From positions 13,251,452 to 13,315,451 of the forward strand of contig OX459110.1 of assembly GCA_949775045.1 (NCBI GenBank): DNA of 64,000 nt, in the 5' to 3' direction. The notes beneath the pieces are model-generated. The model worked only from the letters and a program-made list of their open reading frames with translations. It did not search any database and had not been told where the DNA came from. Made by a program: the position numbers and the translations under genes. Positions 44,001-60,957 of this stretch are shown here, one piece after another; positions within the stretch are counted from its first letter, which is position 1; each line of letters begins with the position of its first letter. The DNA is from Metridium senile. Taxonomy: Eukaryota > Cnidaria > Anthozoa > Actiniaria > Metridiidae.

Positions 44001-45854
44001 AATATCATTTAATGTTGATTTTTGTGGAGAAAGGATAAACAAAACAAAACAAACAAAAAACCTCTTGTCAAGGAGAGAACAACACTTCAAACAAACTCTG
44101 TTCACTTGCCGGGAATAAAACCCAGGAATCAAATTAAACCCCGGTCACAGTGGTGAAATGCTGGCACTCTCACTGCTACATTAGGTCACCCATGGCAAAA
44201 AACTTCCTTTTCCACAGTGAGCCCATAGTGGATTGCCACTCGCATGTTAATATTTACATAAAAAATAATTCCTTAGGCTGAGAATAGAACCAAGCTTCAG
44301 GTACTGCCTCGTAATAGACAATTATGGCTCTCTAAAATCTATTATGATTGTGATAAAAAAACTGTACCTGGATTGATGGAGGTTCATCAATTGTGGCAGC
44401 TTGCTGAAAAATCTAAACAAAACAAAAAATATAAATTATTATTAATAAAACTGGTATTGCTTGGACAGCAGATAATAATTATATAATACTAGAATATATT
44501 ATTATATTACATAGGATAGGACAGAATGGTATATTCAGTAATTGATAATGTGCTTGACTGGAAGGAAAGAAATACATTCTCTTAATTAACTGAAAACTTG
44601 TATCTAAATTTGAATCTACTCTAAATAAGGTAGCTTAAAGTGCACCTGACGCCCTTCATGATATTTTGCAAATTTGTTTGACATGAGGTGTATAATAAGT
44701 GTACTTAATTTTTCTTGATGTCGACATCTCCTTTCTGAGATATAAGCATTTGAATTCTGAAGACGAAGTGACGTCTACCCAGGCCTCATTAAATATACAA
44801 AAGTTCTCTGGAAATAATTAAAGCAATTTTTTAAAGCTCAATATCTGTATTACTAATATTTACACTACCATTAACATTTTTACTTCTTTACAAAAACAAG
44901 CTTGCTGTCAGCTTGGAAACAAAACTTTGACAAATTCCTGGGATGACGTCACGTCATTTGCATTTTAAGATTTCAAATGTTCATATCTCAGAAAGGAGGG
45001 GTCGACATCAAAAATTTTAAGTACACTTATTATACACCTCATGTACAACAGATTTGCAAAATATCATGAAGGGCTTCAGGTGCACTTTAAAACAAATGAA
45101 CAAAACAAACAAGACACAAGTGTTCTTCTAATTGGGAATCATAGAATCATACCCAAACTCACTACCCCTATGTTTAAAAATTTTAGCACACAAATCTTCT
45201 CACATTTTTGTGGAGAAAGGATAAACAGAGAAAAACCCTCGTGGCATGGGAGAGAACAACACAAACAAACTCTGTTCACTTGTTGCAATGTTTCATTAAT
45301 TGTTGGATAAATCAAATTACCAAGTCGCCCGTCTTTATGTATATATATATATTTTTATTTTTATTTTAATCAATTTGCCACAATGGCAGGGATAAAGACA
45401 TAGGGCAGGGCCCCAATTGCTTGGCAATATCCCCTAAGAAATAAGATATAACGAAAAAAGATATAATGAAATAAAGATACACCCTTTCCGAGAAAGTTTG
45501 TCACCCGTGAAAAGCACACAAGAAGTGGCGCAAAGGATCGTGGATCAGTTCAGAAACTAAATGTGCATTCGGAACGCCTTTCTTGTTGTTTGATAAGTCA
45601 AATCGGACATTTCTCAATAACATATTGACAAGTGTAGCAATGTGGCCATGAAATCCCTGCGTTCTAATAAAGTATACATAGGTAACCCATAATCCCCTGC
45701 GCTACTAGCTTGTAGGCTTTTCACTTCACGGGTGACAACGTTTCTCGGAAACGGTGTATATACATTTTTAAGGTAAAGGTTGTTTTCTTACCAGGCTAGG
45801 GATCATGTGTGAACCTAGTAGGACCAGTATGATCAATAGGATAAACTTCATGAA
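38074..45854 (-). CDS. Gene B: predicted secreted acidic microexon-type protein, 181 aa
   Basis: Exons (minus): 45792-45854 (ATG at 45851), 44368-44403, 43603-43695, 43477-43512, 42688-42870, 42340-42376, 40596-40659 and 38074-38110 (TGA). The first junctions are phase 0; the last two introns are phase 1 and phase 2 and the frame stays open through all. The N-terminus is a typical signal peptide (Lys then FILLIILVLLG). Then come QAATIDEPPSIQ, a Cys-Cys/basic segment, QAATIDKPPPIQ, a 61-residue Gln/Glu/Val segment, PLQSLDTGPGDE, and an acidic C-terminus ending DDSDMSSDDLADGLHPD. A noncoding exon 1 probably ends at 46821 (aaaaaaag|gtactt). Only two cysteines, no known domain. An a+b exon pair is tandemly duplicated. 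Function unknown; extracellular location is inferred from the signal peptide. Confidence 0.7.
39597..39637. repeat. (GTGA)n microsatellite
   Basis: About nine units of gtga/gagt with one interruption. The minus 80-aa frame across it (Ser-Leu-Thr-His repeats) is a translated microsatellite. Confidence 0.85.
39705..39995. mobile_element. Nested hairpin MITE, arms about 85 bp
   Basis: 39735-39800 (tatgtcaatcagcacatac, aaaactgtgtcctgcttttt) is the inverse of 39896-39965 (acaggacacagttttaaaga, gtgttgattgacatag). It lies wholly within the 1.9-kb element, so it is the younger insertion. Confidence 0.75.
40845..40893. repeat. Short inverted repeat in a gene B intron
   Basis: atctgtatccgatatacaac pairs with gttgtacattcgatacagat around the loop gagtcaaagac. 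It may be a small hairpin insertion. Gene C's intron lacks it. Confidence 0.6.
41298..41934. mobile_element. Possible DNA element with GGTGAC(C/T)G(G/A)CTA ends
   Basis: Left ggtgaccggcta and right tagtcagtcacc are an imperfect 12-bp inverted pair. The interior has no gene. Gene C's corresponding intron is much shorter. Evidence is thin beyond the ends. Confidence 0.4.
42688..42870 (-). CDS. Gene B Gln/Glu-rich exon (61 codons)
   Basis: Flanked by acceptor gttttaacag and donor cag|gtaaatg, phase 0 at both ends. It begins like the short b exon (ESLLPE) and ends like gene C's long exon: GTVAIREERNIPHEVSDEQ here against a version with PVAIREERQDIP and VSDEQ in C. It therefore looks like a fusion of the b and c exon types, or the parent of both. 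Read-through of the intron would stop within about 40 codons. Confidence 0.7.
44639..45086. mobile_element. MITE of 448 bp with >100-bp TIRs and TTAA target, in a gene B intron
   Basis: Left agtgcacctgacgcccttca and right tgaagggcttcaggtgcact are inverted, and homology runs inward for about 105 bp (through gaggtgtataataagtgtac and ctcctttctgagatat). TTAA flanks both ends (44635-44638 and 45087-45090). The TTAA duplication suggests a piggyBac-type transposase in trans, although the terminal bases are not the usual piggyBac CCC. The 89-aa plus frame starting at 45041 is incidental. Confidence 0.85.
45480..45756. mobile_element. Mariner-like MITE, 277 bp, in a gene B intron
   Basis: Ends caccctttccgagaaag and, inverted, caccgtttccgagaaac, continuing through ttgtcacccgtgaa. 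TA is on both sides (45478-45479 and 45757-45758). Confidence 0.8.
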
Positions 45855-46900
45855 CTGCATAAGAAAAAATAACTATTGTTAGCATATTATGCCTGACACA
45901 TTAAAATATACACCCAGCTGAAATGGCATTTAGTTCTTTAGATAAAGATGCCTAAGTTCTTTCCTATTTCTTCTGAAAACCAATTGAATATAAACAATTA
46001 TGTAAAAACACTATTGGGTTATCATACTATTAACTTAATTAAACTGCATTGGTTGTACATGCAGATAAAGTTGGTAAGGCATTTTTCCCAATTTGCTTAA
46101 AACATAAATAGATACAACGATATAAATAACTATAATTATGATAAATGAACAACATTGGTTAGTCTCTTGAACTCTGTAGATGCTTTAATAGGGTGTCGAG
46201 TGGGGAGGAAGGACATTAGTGGTGTGTTTTGTGGTCACAAATGATTGGATTGTATACATGGTTGATAAACATAATTGTTAACACTACTCTTTAGTGACTT
46301 AACTGTTGTTAATTTAATGTCAAACTGTTTTTTAATAATAATGTTATAAGATAATTATCGTAGTGACAAACGTTGAAGGCCATGAAGCTTAACCCTTAAA
46401 AGAGATAAAAGTATGTACTTTGTACAGTATTCAAGTCTGACTTTAGATGGGGAATTTATTATTAAGTTAAATCTTTTCTATAATTTCATATCAACTGCTC
46501 AACTTTATTAATTCACGCAGATATAAATATAGAAATTCCAAAACAGCAAGTGAACAAAAGAAAAGAACAACTTAACACGATAACGACTTAAGGGTAGATT
46601 GTTGTAATATAAAACAAATTAGTAAATAATAAGATGCGGTTATCGCCACGAGACATTCGCGAAATCCAGTATATCAGTCAGTTTTAAGAAGTAAGTGGTG
46701 TTAATAACTAATTCGAGTATAATTTGCATCAAACGATAAAATATTCTCAATCAGAGCAGCGGAAAATTGTCGTGTTGAATGTTCCAAAGTGTTAACAGGT
46801 GTTATAATTATAGTAAGTACCTTTTTTTCAGGAAGTAAGTTTGACCTCCGCCGGAATGTAGCTAAGGCCGGGTTACTTGCAATATATAAACATGTACTTT
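45855..46900 (-). promoter_or_regulatory. Gene B first intron, noncoding exon 1 and promoter side
   Basis: 45960-46500 is colinear with 61650-62310 upstream of gene C (ttaattaaactg, gcagat-aagttgg, cttaaaacataaat). The noncoding exon 1 ends at 46821 with donor gtactt and contains cttacttcctgaaaaaaag. Gene C has cttacttcctgaaac at 62813-62827. The transcription start is not determined. Confidence 0.45.
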
Positions 46901-48440
46901 ATATTAATCTAAAGATCTAAACCAACTTGTGGCAATTTTATAAGATTGTAAAGTTGAATATTCGCAATTAAAGTGTTAAAAATTGTCAAGGTTATTCATC
47001 GTGGAGAAGAAATTGGAAAAGTTGTCTTAAATATACGTCTTTTGCAAAGCGCCTTGAGCACAGGACAAGTGCGATAAAGTTTATTATTTACGCGAACGTC
47101 GAAGGTTTATGGTCGACTACCGGCTTCCGAATGCTACTGCTTGTCTGCATCAGGCTATGAGTAGATTGATTGATTTTTGGTCGTTAAAGTGATGGTGATA
47201 AGAGATAACTATTATCTTTTACTGTATCCGCAACGTAGTTCTCTTCGTAGTTTTCGTCGTAGTTCTCTTCGTATATCTCTTCGTAGTTCTCTTCGTGTTA
47301 AAGCTTCGAAAATGCATCGACCCGGCCAATTTTTCTACAGTATAGAACCCAATTATCCTATTCTTACCGCGTTGAGAAAATCCTGCTCTATCCCCATATC
47401 TTTTCAAAAGTGAATACTTTAGACTTGCCAAAAGGTTGTGTATGCAATCCACCGAAAGCTGCACGTGAATGTTGTGAATCTTGGTGAATCTTGGGGGGGG
47501 AGGCCTGCGTCTTTCTCACGTTGATTGGTTGGTTCCTTGAAGCCTACGTCAAGAAAGTGTTGGTTTTATGCCATTGAAATTGGAGTTCATGTCATAAAAT
47601 CGTTACAGTGTTTTAACATTGTCAACCATTCATCTATTGACTAAGAAATCTTTCATATTTTATATAAAAAGAGGGGGTTGGGGTTTTTGAGTGTGGTTCA
47701 CCGAATAAGATGGCCATCAAAGGGAGAGGTGGGGGACCAAAAAAAAAAAAAATCAAATTGTTCCCAAAGCGACCCACCTCATTTAAGGCTGAAAATATAC
47801 GATCACTTTAAAGCTTACCCAAGGCAGTGAAGTTACTCTTCTATTTTGTATCCGCAGTTCCCTTAACATGCTAGGAAGGCCAGTGCCCCTAGATGTAGGG
47901 CTCCCTTACATTGGAAGTAGGGAAACCCAACTTACCAGGGGCCTTTTTTGTTTACATTAGCTCATCTAAAACCAAACTAGGTATCAGCCCTAGGGCTATG
48001 TTTTGTTGCTCCACATCACCACATTACCACTAGCCACTCTTGCTACATCACGGGCAAGGAAGATGCCAAATAAATCTGCGATACCAACGGGCAGCGGAAT
48101 AGATAGTAACAAAGGAAGCCCAACATATATACGTATATGTGTAATATCATGTTTTTGATAAAGTTTGAAACTAAAAGGGCATATTACATAACGTCTCCAT
48201 GTGACATGTCATGGCATGTATTTAGATAATAAAGATAACACTTCACTGCCACGCAAGACATGTTAGATGACATATATTTATTGGGCTACCTTTGTCACTA
48301 TCCACTATACTGCTGACCCGTAAAAGGCAGGCACTGCATCAACACAGGAATACCAGTTGATATAATTTATAAATTTAATATAAAGTAGTGTTAGGGATGT
48401 TAAAGTTGGTCACTAAAAAAACCAGAAATAAACATGTTTA
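46901..48440. other. Intergenic region between genes B and C blocks
   Basis: 47227-47300 is a six-copy run of gtagttctcttc-like 12-13-bp units. No exon of the A/B/C family is seen. The 78- and 81-aa frames over the repeat have no domain. 47480-48440 contains nothing recognised. Confidence 0.5.
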
Positions 48441-48457
48441 TTGATAAATATAAGATT

Positions 48458-49135
48458 AAGGCTACGTTTAAATAGTCTCCCTTGCAGCCGTTCTTAGTGT
48501 CAGGCTTCCTGTCCCTCCCCACTAGTGACGACACTAAGAACGGCTGCGAGGGAGACTAACGTTTACACGGTACCGGACGAATTTTTGACCGGTTATAAGA
48601 TCGACCTGGACATGCTGTTCTCACGGGACTGATCAATATTTTCGTTTTGCTCAGACGAGACCTTCGGAACCGGGCAATTGTAAGTTTTGTCAGTGGTTAT
48701 GACATATGTCCATGCGCACTGGGCTGTTTATGGCTACGTTATGGCTACACGGTACCGGGCGAATATTTGACCGGTCAAACTGTTTATACCGCACCGGCCA
48801 TTTTTTCGTTCTCGAGGCTACGTTTACACGGTACCGGACAAATTTTTGACTGGTCAAAAAAACATCCGCTTAGGGGTTCCGTTCATACGGGACCGCGCTA
48901 AACATGTAATAATTTGGACGCCTAACCGGTCAATATTGTAATGATCGGTTCCGTTTGAACAGCATGTCCAGGTCAATCTTTTGACCGGTCAAAATTTGTC
49001 CGGTCCCGTGTAAACCTAGCCCGAATTTGCAGGTCGAATATTTGACCGGTTAGGCGTCCAAATTATTGCACGTTTAGCGAGGTCCCGTGTGAACGGAACC
49101 CCTAGGCGGATGTTTTTTTGACCGGTAAAAAATAG
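48458..49135. mobile_element. Nested foldback elements
   Basis: An outer family has ends ggctacgtttacacggtacc and inner phrases gaccggtcaaaa, ggacgcctaaccggtcaat and gttccgtt-atacggga-c, present in both orientations. 48830-48945 is the inverse of about 49030-49133. Inside its left end, a second hairpin at 48473-48559 (tagtctcccttgcagccgtt / aacggctgcgagggagacta) has inserted and duplicated acgttta. Related acgtttacacggtacc sequence also sits in Y1 (16373-16388). Confidence 0.75.
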
Positions 49136-49214
49136 CCTAAGCAAATTGTCATCATCACCATCATTATTATCATTGTCATCATCGAGGCACTGAGAAAGTG
49201 TCTTATTAGCTAAG

Positions 49215-49286
49215 GACGTAATCGCCCGGGCCGGGAATCGAGCCCGGAATCCGACCCCATAACCACTAGACCATCACGCCTCTCTA
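49215..49286 (-). ncRNA. tRNA-Glu-like pseudogene or head of a tRNA-derived SINE
   Basis: The minus strand has an A box (tggtctagtggtta) and a B box (ggctcgattcc) inside a closed T-arm (ccggg / cccgg), as in tRNA-Glu. The distance between the boxes is about 20 nt too short, and the anticodon arm is missing, so it cannot be a working tRNA. It may drive or mark a SINE. A similar A-box phrase occurs in a gene C intron at about 57645. Confidence 0.55.
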
Positions 49287-49534
49287 CTTTTACAATTATA
49301 CTTATTGACTGAGTGGGAGGGCCGTACGGGAAAATATTTGGCTCGCGGTCATGATGTTCGGGCCAAATGACCAAAAACCAAATATTTTCCCGTACTCTTG
49401 ACCCACTCTTTTTAATTTAAAGGCAATTTTTTTGTAATGTTTCGAGTAGCTGGTCCAGGTGAAAAAAGCCGTACGGACCCCATCACGTGACTTTTTTCCG
49501 AAGGTTTTCTTAAGAGCGCGCGCCGGGCAAAATA

Positions 49535-50227
49535 CGGGTCATATGATAAATATCATTATCTTCCACATCATTATCATCATCTTTATTATCATAATCGATC
49601 ATAATCATCATCATTATCATCATCACTGGCATTACCATTACTAATATCATCACTATCATCTACCATCATTCGTTTGATCGATCAAGGTTTTAGTTCAGAG
49701 AGTTCTGCAGGTCCTGCAGTGCCACACGTATCGAAGTTTTCGGTAGTTTTAGAATCCGAATTTTTATTTATTAGCATTATTAATAAATTTTTTTGCTTCG
49801 TAACGTTAAACTCTAACGTAAACGGCTCAATCAAAACTGTACGAAAAATTATAACAGGACGCGAATATATAATACGTCGCGGAATACGTTAAGTATAACG
49901 CAAACATGCTGCATTATAAATTGTCCGTAAAAGCTTCCGTAGACACGACGCAAACAATTTTAACGTAAACTCTCCGTGAGCGGGTTAAAGTTTTAGATTA
50001 AAGCCACGTACGCGTAGACTCGACGCAACCAAAACGCGAAAATATTTTACGTAAACACTTTGTAAAGGTGTTTGCAAGACAAACAAATACGCTATTTATA
50101 GAAGCTACGTAGAGACGACACAAACATGATGCGAACGTAAACTCTACGCAAACACGTCGTTTACTGACCGTAAATGCGTTTGGACACGATGCAAATATAT
50201 ACTCTACGTGAATTTCACGTAATATCT
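49535..50227. repeat. Repeat block X, copy 4 (partial)
   Basis: Starts in the ATC microsatellite, then cacacgtatc, ggtagttttagaatccgaat, cgtaacgtt, cgcgaatatataatacg and ctctacgcaaacacgtcg, in X order. It ends where a LINE fragment begins. Confidence 0.7.
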
Positions 50228-50990
50228 ATGTTAAGAACAGCGCGTTAAGATTGGCCAGGACTGATTCTCATTTGGGTTTGGTAATAGCTGGTGTGCCTCA
50301 AGGCACCAAACTAGGTCCGTCACTGTTCATTATCATGATCAATGATCTTGACACTCCAGGTACCGAGTTATGGAAACACGTTGACGATACAACCTTCCGA
50401 AGCTGTTTCCAAGAACCAAGTAACAGCATTCAGAACGTTGTTGACACCTTGGTTAGCAGTGCCGCCATAAACAAGTTCCACCTTAACGAATCGAAATGTA
50501 AGGAACGACGTATTACCTTTAGCACCAAAAACAATCTATTTCACCCCACTGACATTAATGGCAAGCAAATTGATAATGTTCAAAATGCCAAGATCCTCGG
50601 ACTTCACATTTCTAACGACCTTAAATGGGATGTCCATTGTGATGAAGTGTTCAAGAAAGCCAGGAAACATTTATATTGCCTTTCACAGCTTAAGCACTCA
50701 TGCCTTGGAACACCCGAGCTGCTCCATTTCTTCCGCACCTGTGTACGCCCAATTATGGAGTATGCATGTCCGGTCTTTGACGATATCTTGCCTGCTTATC
50801 TTTCTCAAGATTTCGAGGCAGTCCAAAAGCGTGCAATGCATATTGTGTTTCCAGCCTGTTCCTATGGAGGAAGCTCTAGTTCAGTCCAAGCTTGGTACAC
50901 TATCAGATTGCAGACAAGAACTGACTGATAAACTGTTCAAGAATGTTTTAGAGAACAAGTGTGGTGAATGTTGAGCATTTTCATGAAAAT
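50228..50990 (+). pseudogene. Non-LTR retrotransposon RT C-terminal fragment, frameshifted
   Basis: Legible RT motifs are VIAGVPQGTKLGPSLFIIM, an active-site box written HVDD (family form YVDD), NKFHLNESKCKE and LGLHISNDLKW, then a C-terminal RPIMEYACPVF segment. Near 50870 the reading moves by one frame: the first frame runs into unrelated residues and a TGA at about 50926. The family-typical ending (QELTDKLFKNVLENK) continues in the frame +1 away to a stop near 50974. No ATG starts it, and it is 5' truncated. It belongs to a different LINE lineage from the 24801-25915 fragment. It separates X4 from Y4. Confidence 0.85.
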
Positions 50991-51699
50991 GTTGCTCGTT
51001 TTTTCATACCTACTATAAATGTCAAATAAACGCTAATAATTACTGGCAAATTAGTATATTAGTATATTTACCACAAAGACTAACTAAATAGATTAGGTAA
51101 TAGAAAAAAATGGCAATTAAATAATTTTGAATTCGTGCATTGCCAGAAAAAATATAAGGTTGATTTTTTTTTTAAATTTGAATTATCATTCTTTCCCTGT
51201 GATGTCGATTTTTATATCTTCACATCTTTTGTAGAACTAACTGATATCTTGATTTTAAGTAAGAAAAAATTGTGGATCATCATCTTTGTTTCCGAGATAT
51301 TGCACTGCAAACTTTGAATATTTTGTGGCCATTTTGTTTTTGTGGAATTCCTGGAGAATTTTTTAATGAAACAAAATCCTCCAGGGGTTCCACGACATGT
51401 GTGGGAAAAATCGCAGAAACAATGCCCGCGAACGTCCTTAATGATCTCAATGGTTTTTTGTAGTGTACTCAACATTTCGTTCCGGAATTAGATAAATTTC
51501 ATCTGAAAATTTAAAAAATGTCTGATAAAATAAAGTTTAAATAGTTCGTAAACACTTAAACTGTGGTTATTTAACATTTTATTAGCTAACTGTGATTGGT
51601 CAGCCAATGGGAATGGAATATAGTGCTCAGTTGAGAAGGTGTGTGTGGGGAGTGAAAAATAGAGCGGCTGCGCAGGAGGCTAACCTACGGGTATCTACC
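50991..51699. other. Spacer between LINE fragment and Y4
   Basis: Overlapping opposite-strand frames at 51212-51475 arise from an inverted phrase (ggaattcctggagaattttt / atcctccaggggttcc), a probable small hairpin repeat. No gene is called. Confidence 0.45.
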
Positions 51700-53105
51700 T
51701 AATATGAAATTTCTAATATTGTTTTCTTTTCTTGAATCAAGATGGTCACATGACCTACCAGAAAAGAAACTGGACATTCCTTGATGAATTGGGGTTCCTG
51801 TGTCTTTGTATCACATGACTAAATCTGCAGCTTGGGGACAGAAGAGGTGAAAGATTGGCAGATGAAGCTAAAAAAACTGTTTTTGTAAGTTATTTCTTCT
51901 TTTTTCTCCTAAAACATACTGGCTTTAGTATTTGTGATATCAAAAATCCTTTTTGTATCGTTTGTAAGGTATTAAAAGGAACAAATGCCTTGACACACAC
52001 GAACAAGAAGAGCAAACAACAAACCTGTTTGTCGCTAAAAATCATATTTTTTCATTGTTTTTGTATTATCTACTAAAACGTCCAACACTATTTGATTGCT
52101 TATGTTTTTGTTTTTTGTGTAGGTTTTTCTTGAAGTATTGTGAAATGTGAAGGTCGTGGTCTGGGTTCAAGTCTCCAGTTCAGATGGTGAGTACATTTTT
52201 TATTACAATGATAGTACAAATATGGTAATATTTTCAAGTTCTTTGTTGCTAAGGCTAAGCCTTGATATTAAGTGTAGCCTGCAAAACAGGCGAAATTGAA
52301 GTTTTGGGGAAAAATAGGGTTTGGAGGTTCCTGTGTTGTTACGAGAGAAGATTGGAACCAAACAAAAAGGAAGCAAATAGGGAGTTACAGGTAGCGCAGT
52401 ATCCTGCAGAGTAGCAGAATATAAGGGATGTATGGTGAATTTTGAACACTAATTTCAACAGAAATATATTTCTTTTAAATGTATCTTTCTTGCATGGGGT
52501 GTATTTGTACATGCAGTATATTTAGTTTAGTAAACATTGTAGCTGAAAAGCCTTTTTAAAGGAGCACAATAAAGTTTGTATGTATGTATGTATTCTTCTT
52601 TGTAGTCTTTTATGGTGCCTGCAATGGTTTTTTTGGGAAAATTTAACGAAAATGCACCTTTTTGCAGGTTGTTAGTGATCAACTTCAGCCTTAATAGCAT
52701 GTAATATATTCTTTAGAATTTGACTGCAGCTTTATGGAATGAACACCAAATTCCACAGGCTCTAGTCAATTTCTGAACAAATATATTGCAAGGGTGGGTA
52801 CATTAGCTCAAAGTTTTTCTTAAATTCACCTGTGACATAATGAAAGAACAGATAAATAATATGCTACAATAAGATCAACTTTACTGAAATATTTATATTG
52901 AAATTCTCCAGTTTCATGTTACCTACATTGTTACTAGTAGGTACTGCTGTACAATTTGACAAAAGATGCTTTTGCACAGGGATATTTTCTGGATTTGGAG
53001 TCAATTTAAATGTTTTTTCTATTGTTTAGTGATTTGTGAAATGTTTTTACAGCATATCAAGGCTTAGCCTCTGCAAATGTGCCTTTTGTCAAATGGTACA
53101 GCTTT
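51700..53105. repeat. Repeat block Y, copy 4, downstream of gene C
   Basis: Compact copy lacking the MITEs of Y3 and thus showing their empty sites. It contains ctggacattccttgatgaat, cacatgactaaatctgcagc, donor ttttt|gtaagt at 51885, acceptor ttttttgtgtag and exon 52123-52186 ending cagatg|gtgagt. It closes with caaggcttagcctctgcaaa. The 73-aa frame at 51855 is chance. Confidence 0.7.
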
Positions 53106-54470
53106 AACTTTAATTTAATTTGCACACATAAACAACAAATATATATATATATCTTCATGTGTCTATTCTGACGGTAAAGTGCTCAACACATCAATATGTA
53201 GAGCTTTATAGATTATAGATAGAACATAGATTAAAATCTTTGATTTATCTACAATCTATATATATATATACTGCAATATGCAGAAATTCTGTCCACCTGA
53301 GCCAAGTATATAACTATATTGGGTGCATTCTGGGAAGAATTTTGTGTATGATTGAAAGTGCTGACGTGTGACAAGAGTAGTTAACATGCCTATCCACGCC
53401 TCAGCACTGGAGCACTGGTGGACTGGACGGAATTTATATATATATATGCCTATCTACAGCAACATTATACATATGTATTATTATGTATAATGTATATAAT
53501 AATATAAATATATAATATAATATAATATAGACTGAATAAATATAGGAACAGTGTGCATGGTTATCGAAGTAGTGTAAATTATTTTTCGAGTTGACAACTG
53601 CCCACAGTAAATTTAACTTATATTTTTTATGACCAAGATTATTAACAATTAATTTAGTGAATATTTACAAGAACAGACTTTAAGCTTTTAGTATGATTTT
53701 AAATAAATACTTGTTTATTTAACAGTTTCTGATGATATATTACAGCTGTACTACTGTAATGTAACTGTATTAATAATAATAATGATGATGATGATGATGA
53801 TGATAATGCTGATGATGATTATGATGATGATGATAATAATAATTGCATGTAAACTAAGAAAATGAAAGTTTAAATAAATAATAATAATGATGATGATGCT
53901 GATGATGATGATGATGATGATAATAATAATAATAATTGCATGTAAACTAAGAAAATGTAAGTTTAAATAAATAATAATAATAATGATGATGATAATAATA
54001 ATAATAATAATAATTGCATGTAAATAAGAAAATGAAAGTTTAAATAAATGATAATAATAATGATGATCTTATAAGTAATGATTTTGAAACACATAATGAT
54101 GTAAAAATGAGACTTAGTAAAGAAATAATTGTTTTTTGACGTTTCGGAGCCATCACGCTCCATTATCAGATAATACTAATTACAAAATGCAGAAAGTTCG
54201 CTTATAAACTAATTTATGTAAATAATTTAGCCTTGATGGAATCGGACTGTACAATAATAATGATGATAATAATAATAATGATAATAATAATAATAACAAC
54301 GTGAAACTGGAGAAGTACGGTGTTCAAAATACACTCTCTACTTGTGGGTGAATAAGTCAAAGAGACTGTACAGATCTGTGGCATTTTAGTGTTTGTTGAT
54401 GTAAGTTTGCATTCCTTGTCTTACCACACATGTACTAAATACCAAAGAATAATATCATAAACTATCAAGT
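53106..54470. repeat. Microsatellite-rich spacer with tandem composite repeats
   Basis: AT dinucleotide runs lie at 53138-53160 and 53258-53275. From 53760 to 54075 (gat)n/(taa)n tracts alternate with a unique phrase aattgcatgtaa(a)ctaagaaa at 53841, 53934 and 54012, giving a composite tandem repeat (units 93 and 78 bp). 54340-54470 is the segment shared with the 3' flank of gene B. Confidence 0.7.
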
Positions 54471-54591
54471 GTTAGAATAAGCAACAAAGAACTTGAACTG
54501 TATTGCTAAAACAGATGTCATTTGGACTGAGTAGAGGTGTAGAGTGCAGTGGTGTAAATGGCTGACATCTGATTTTAATCCTGAGGGAGGT

Positions 54592-60957
<6,366 letters not shown>

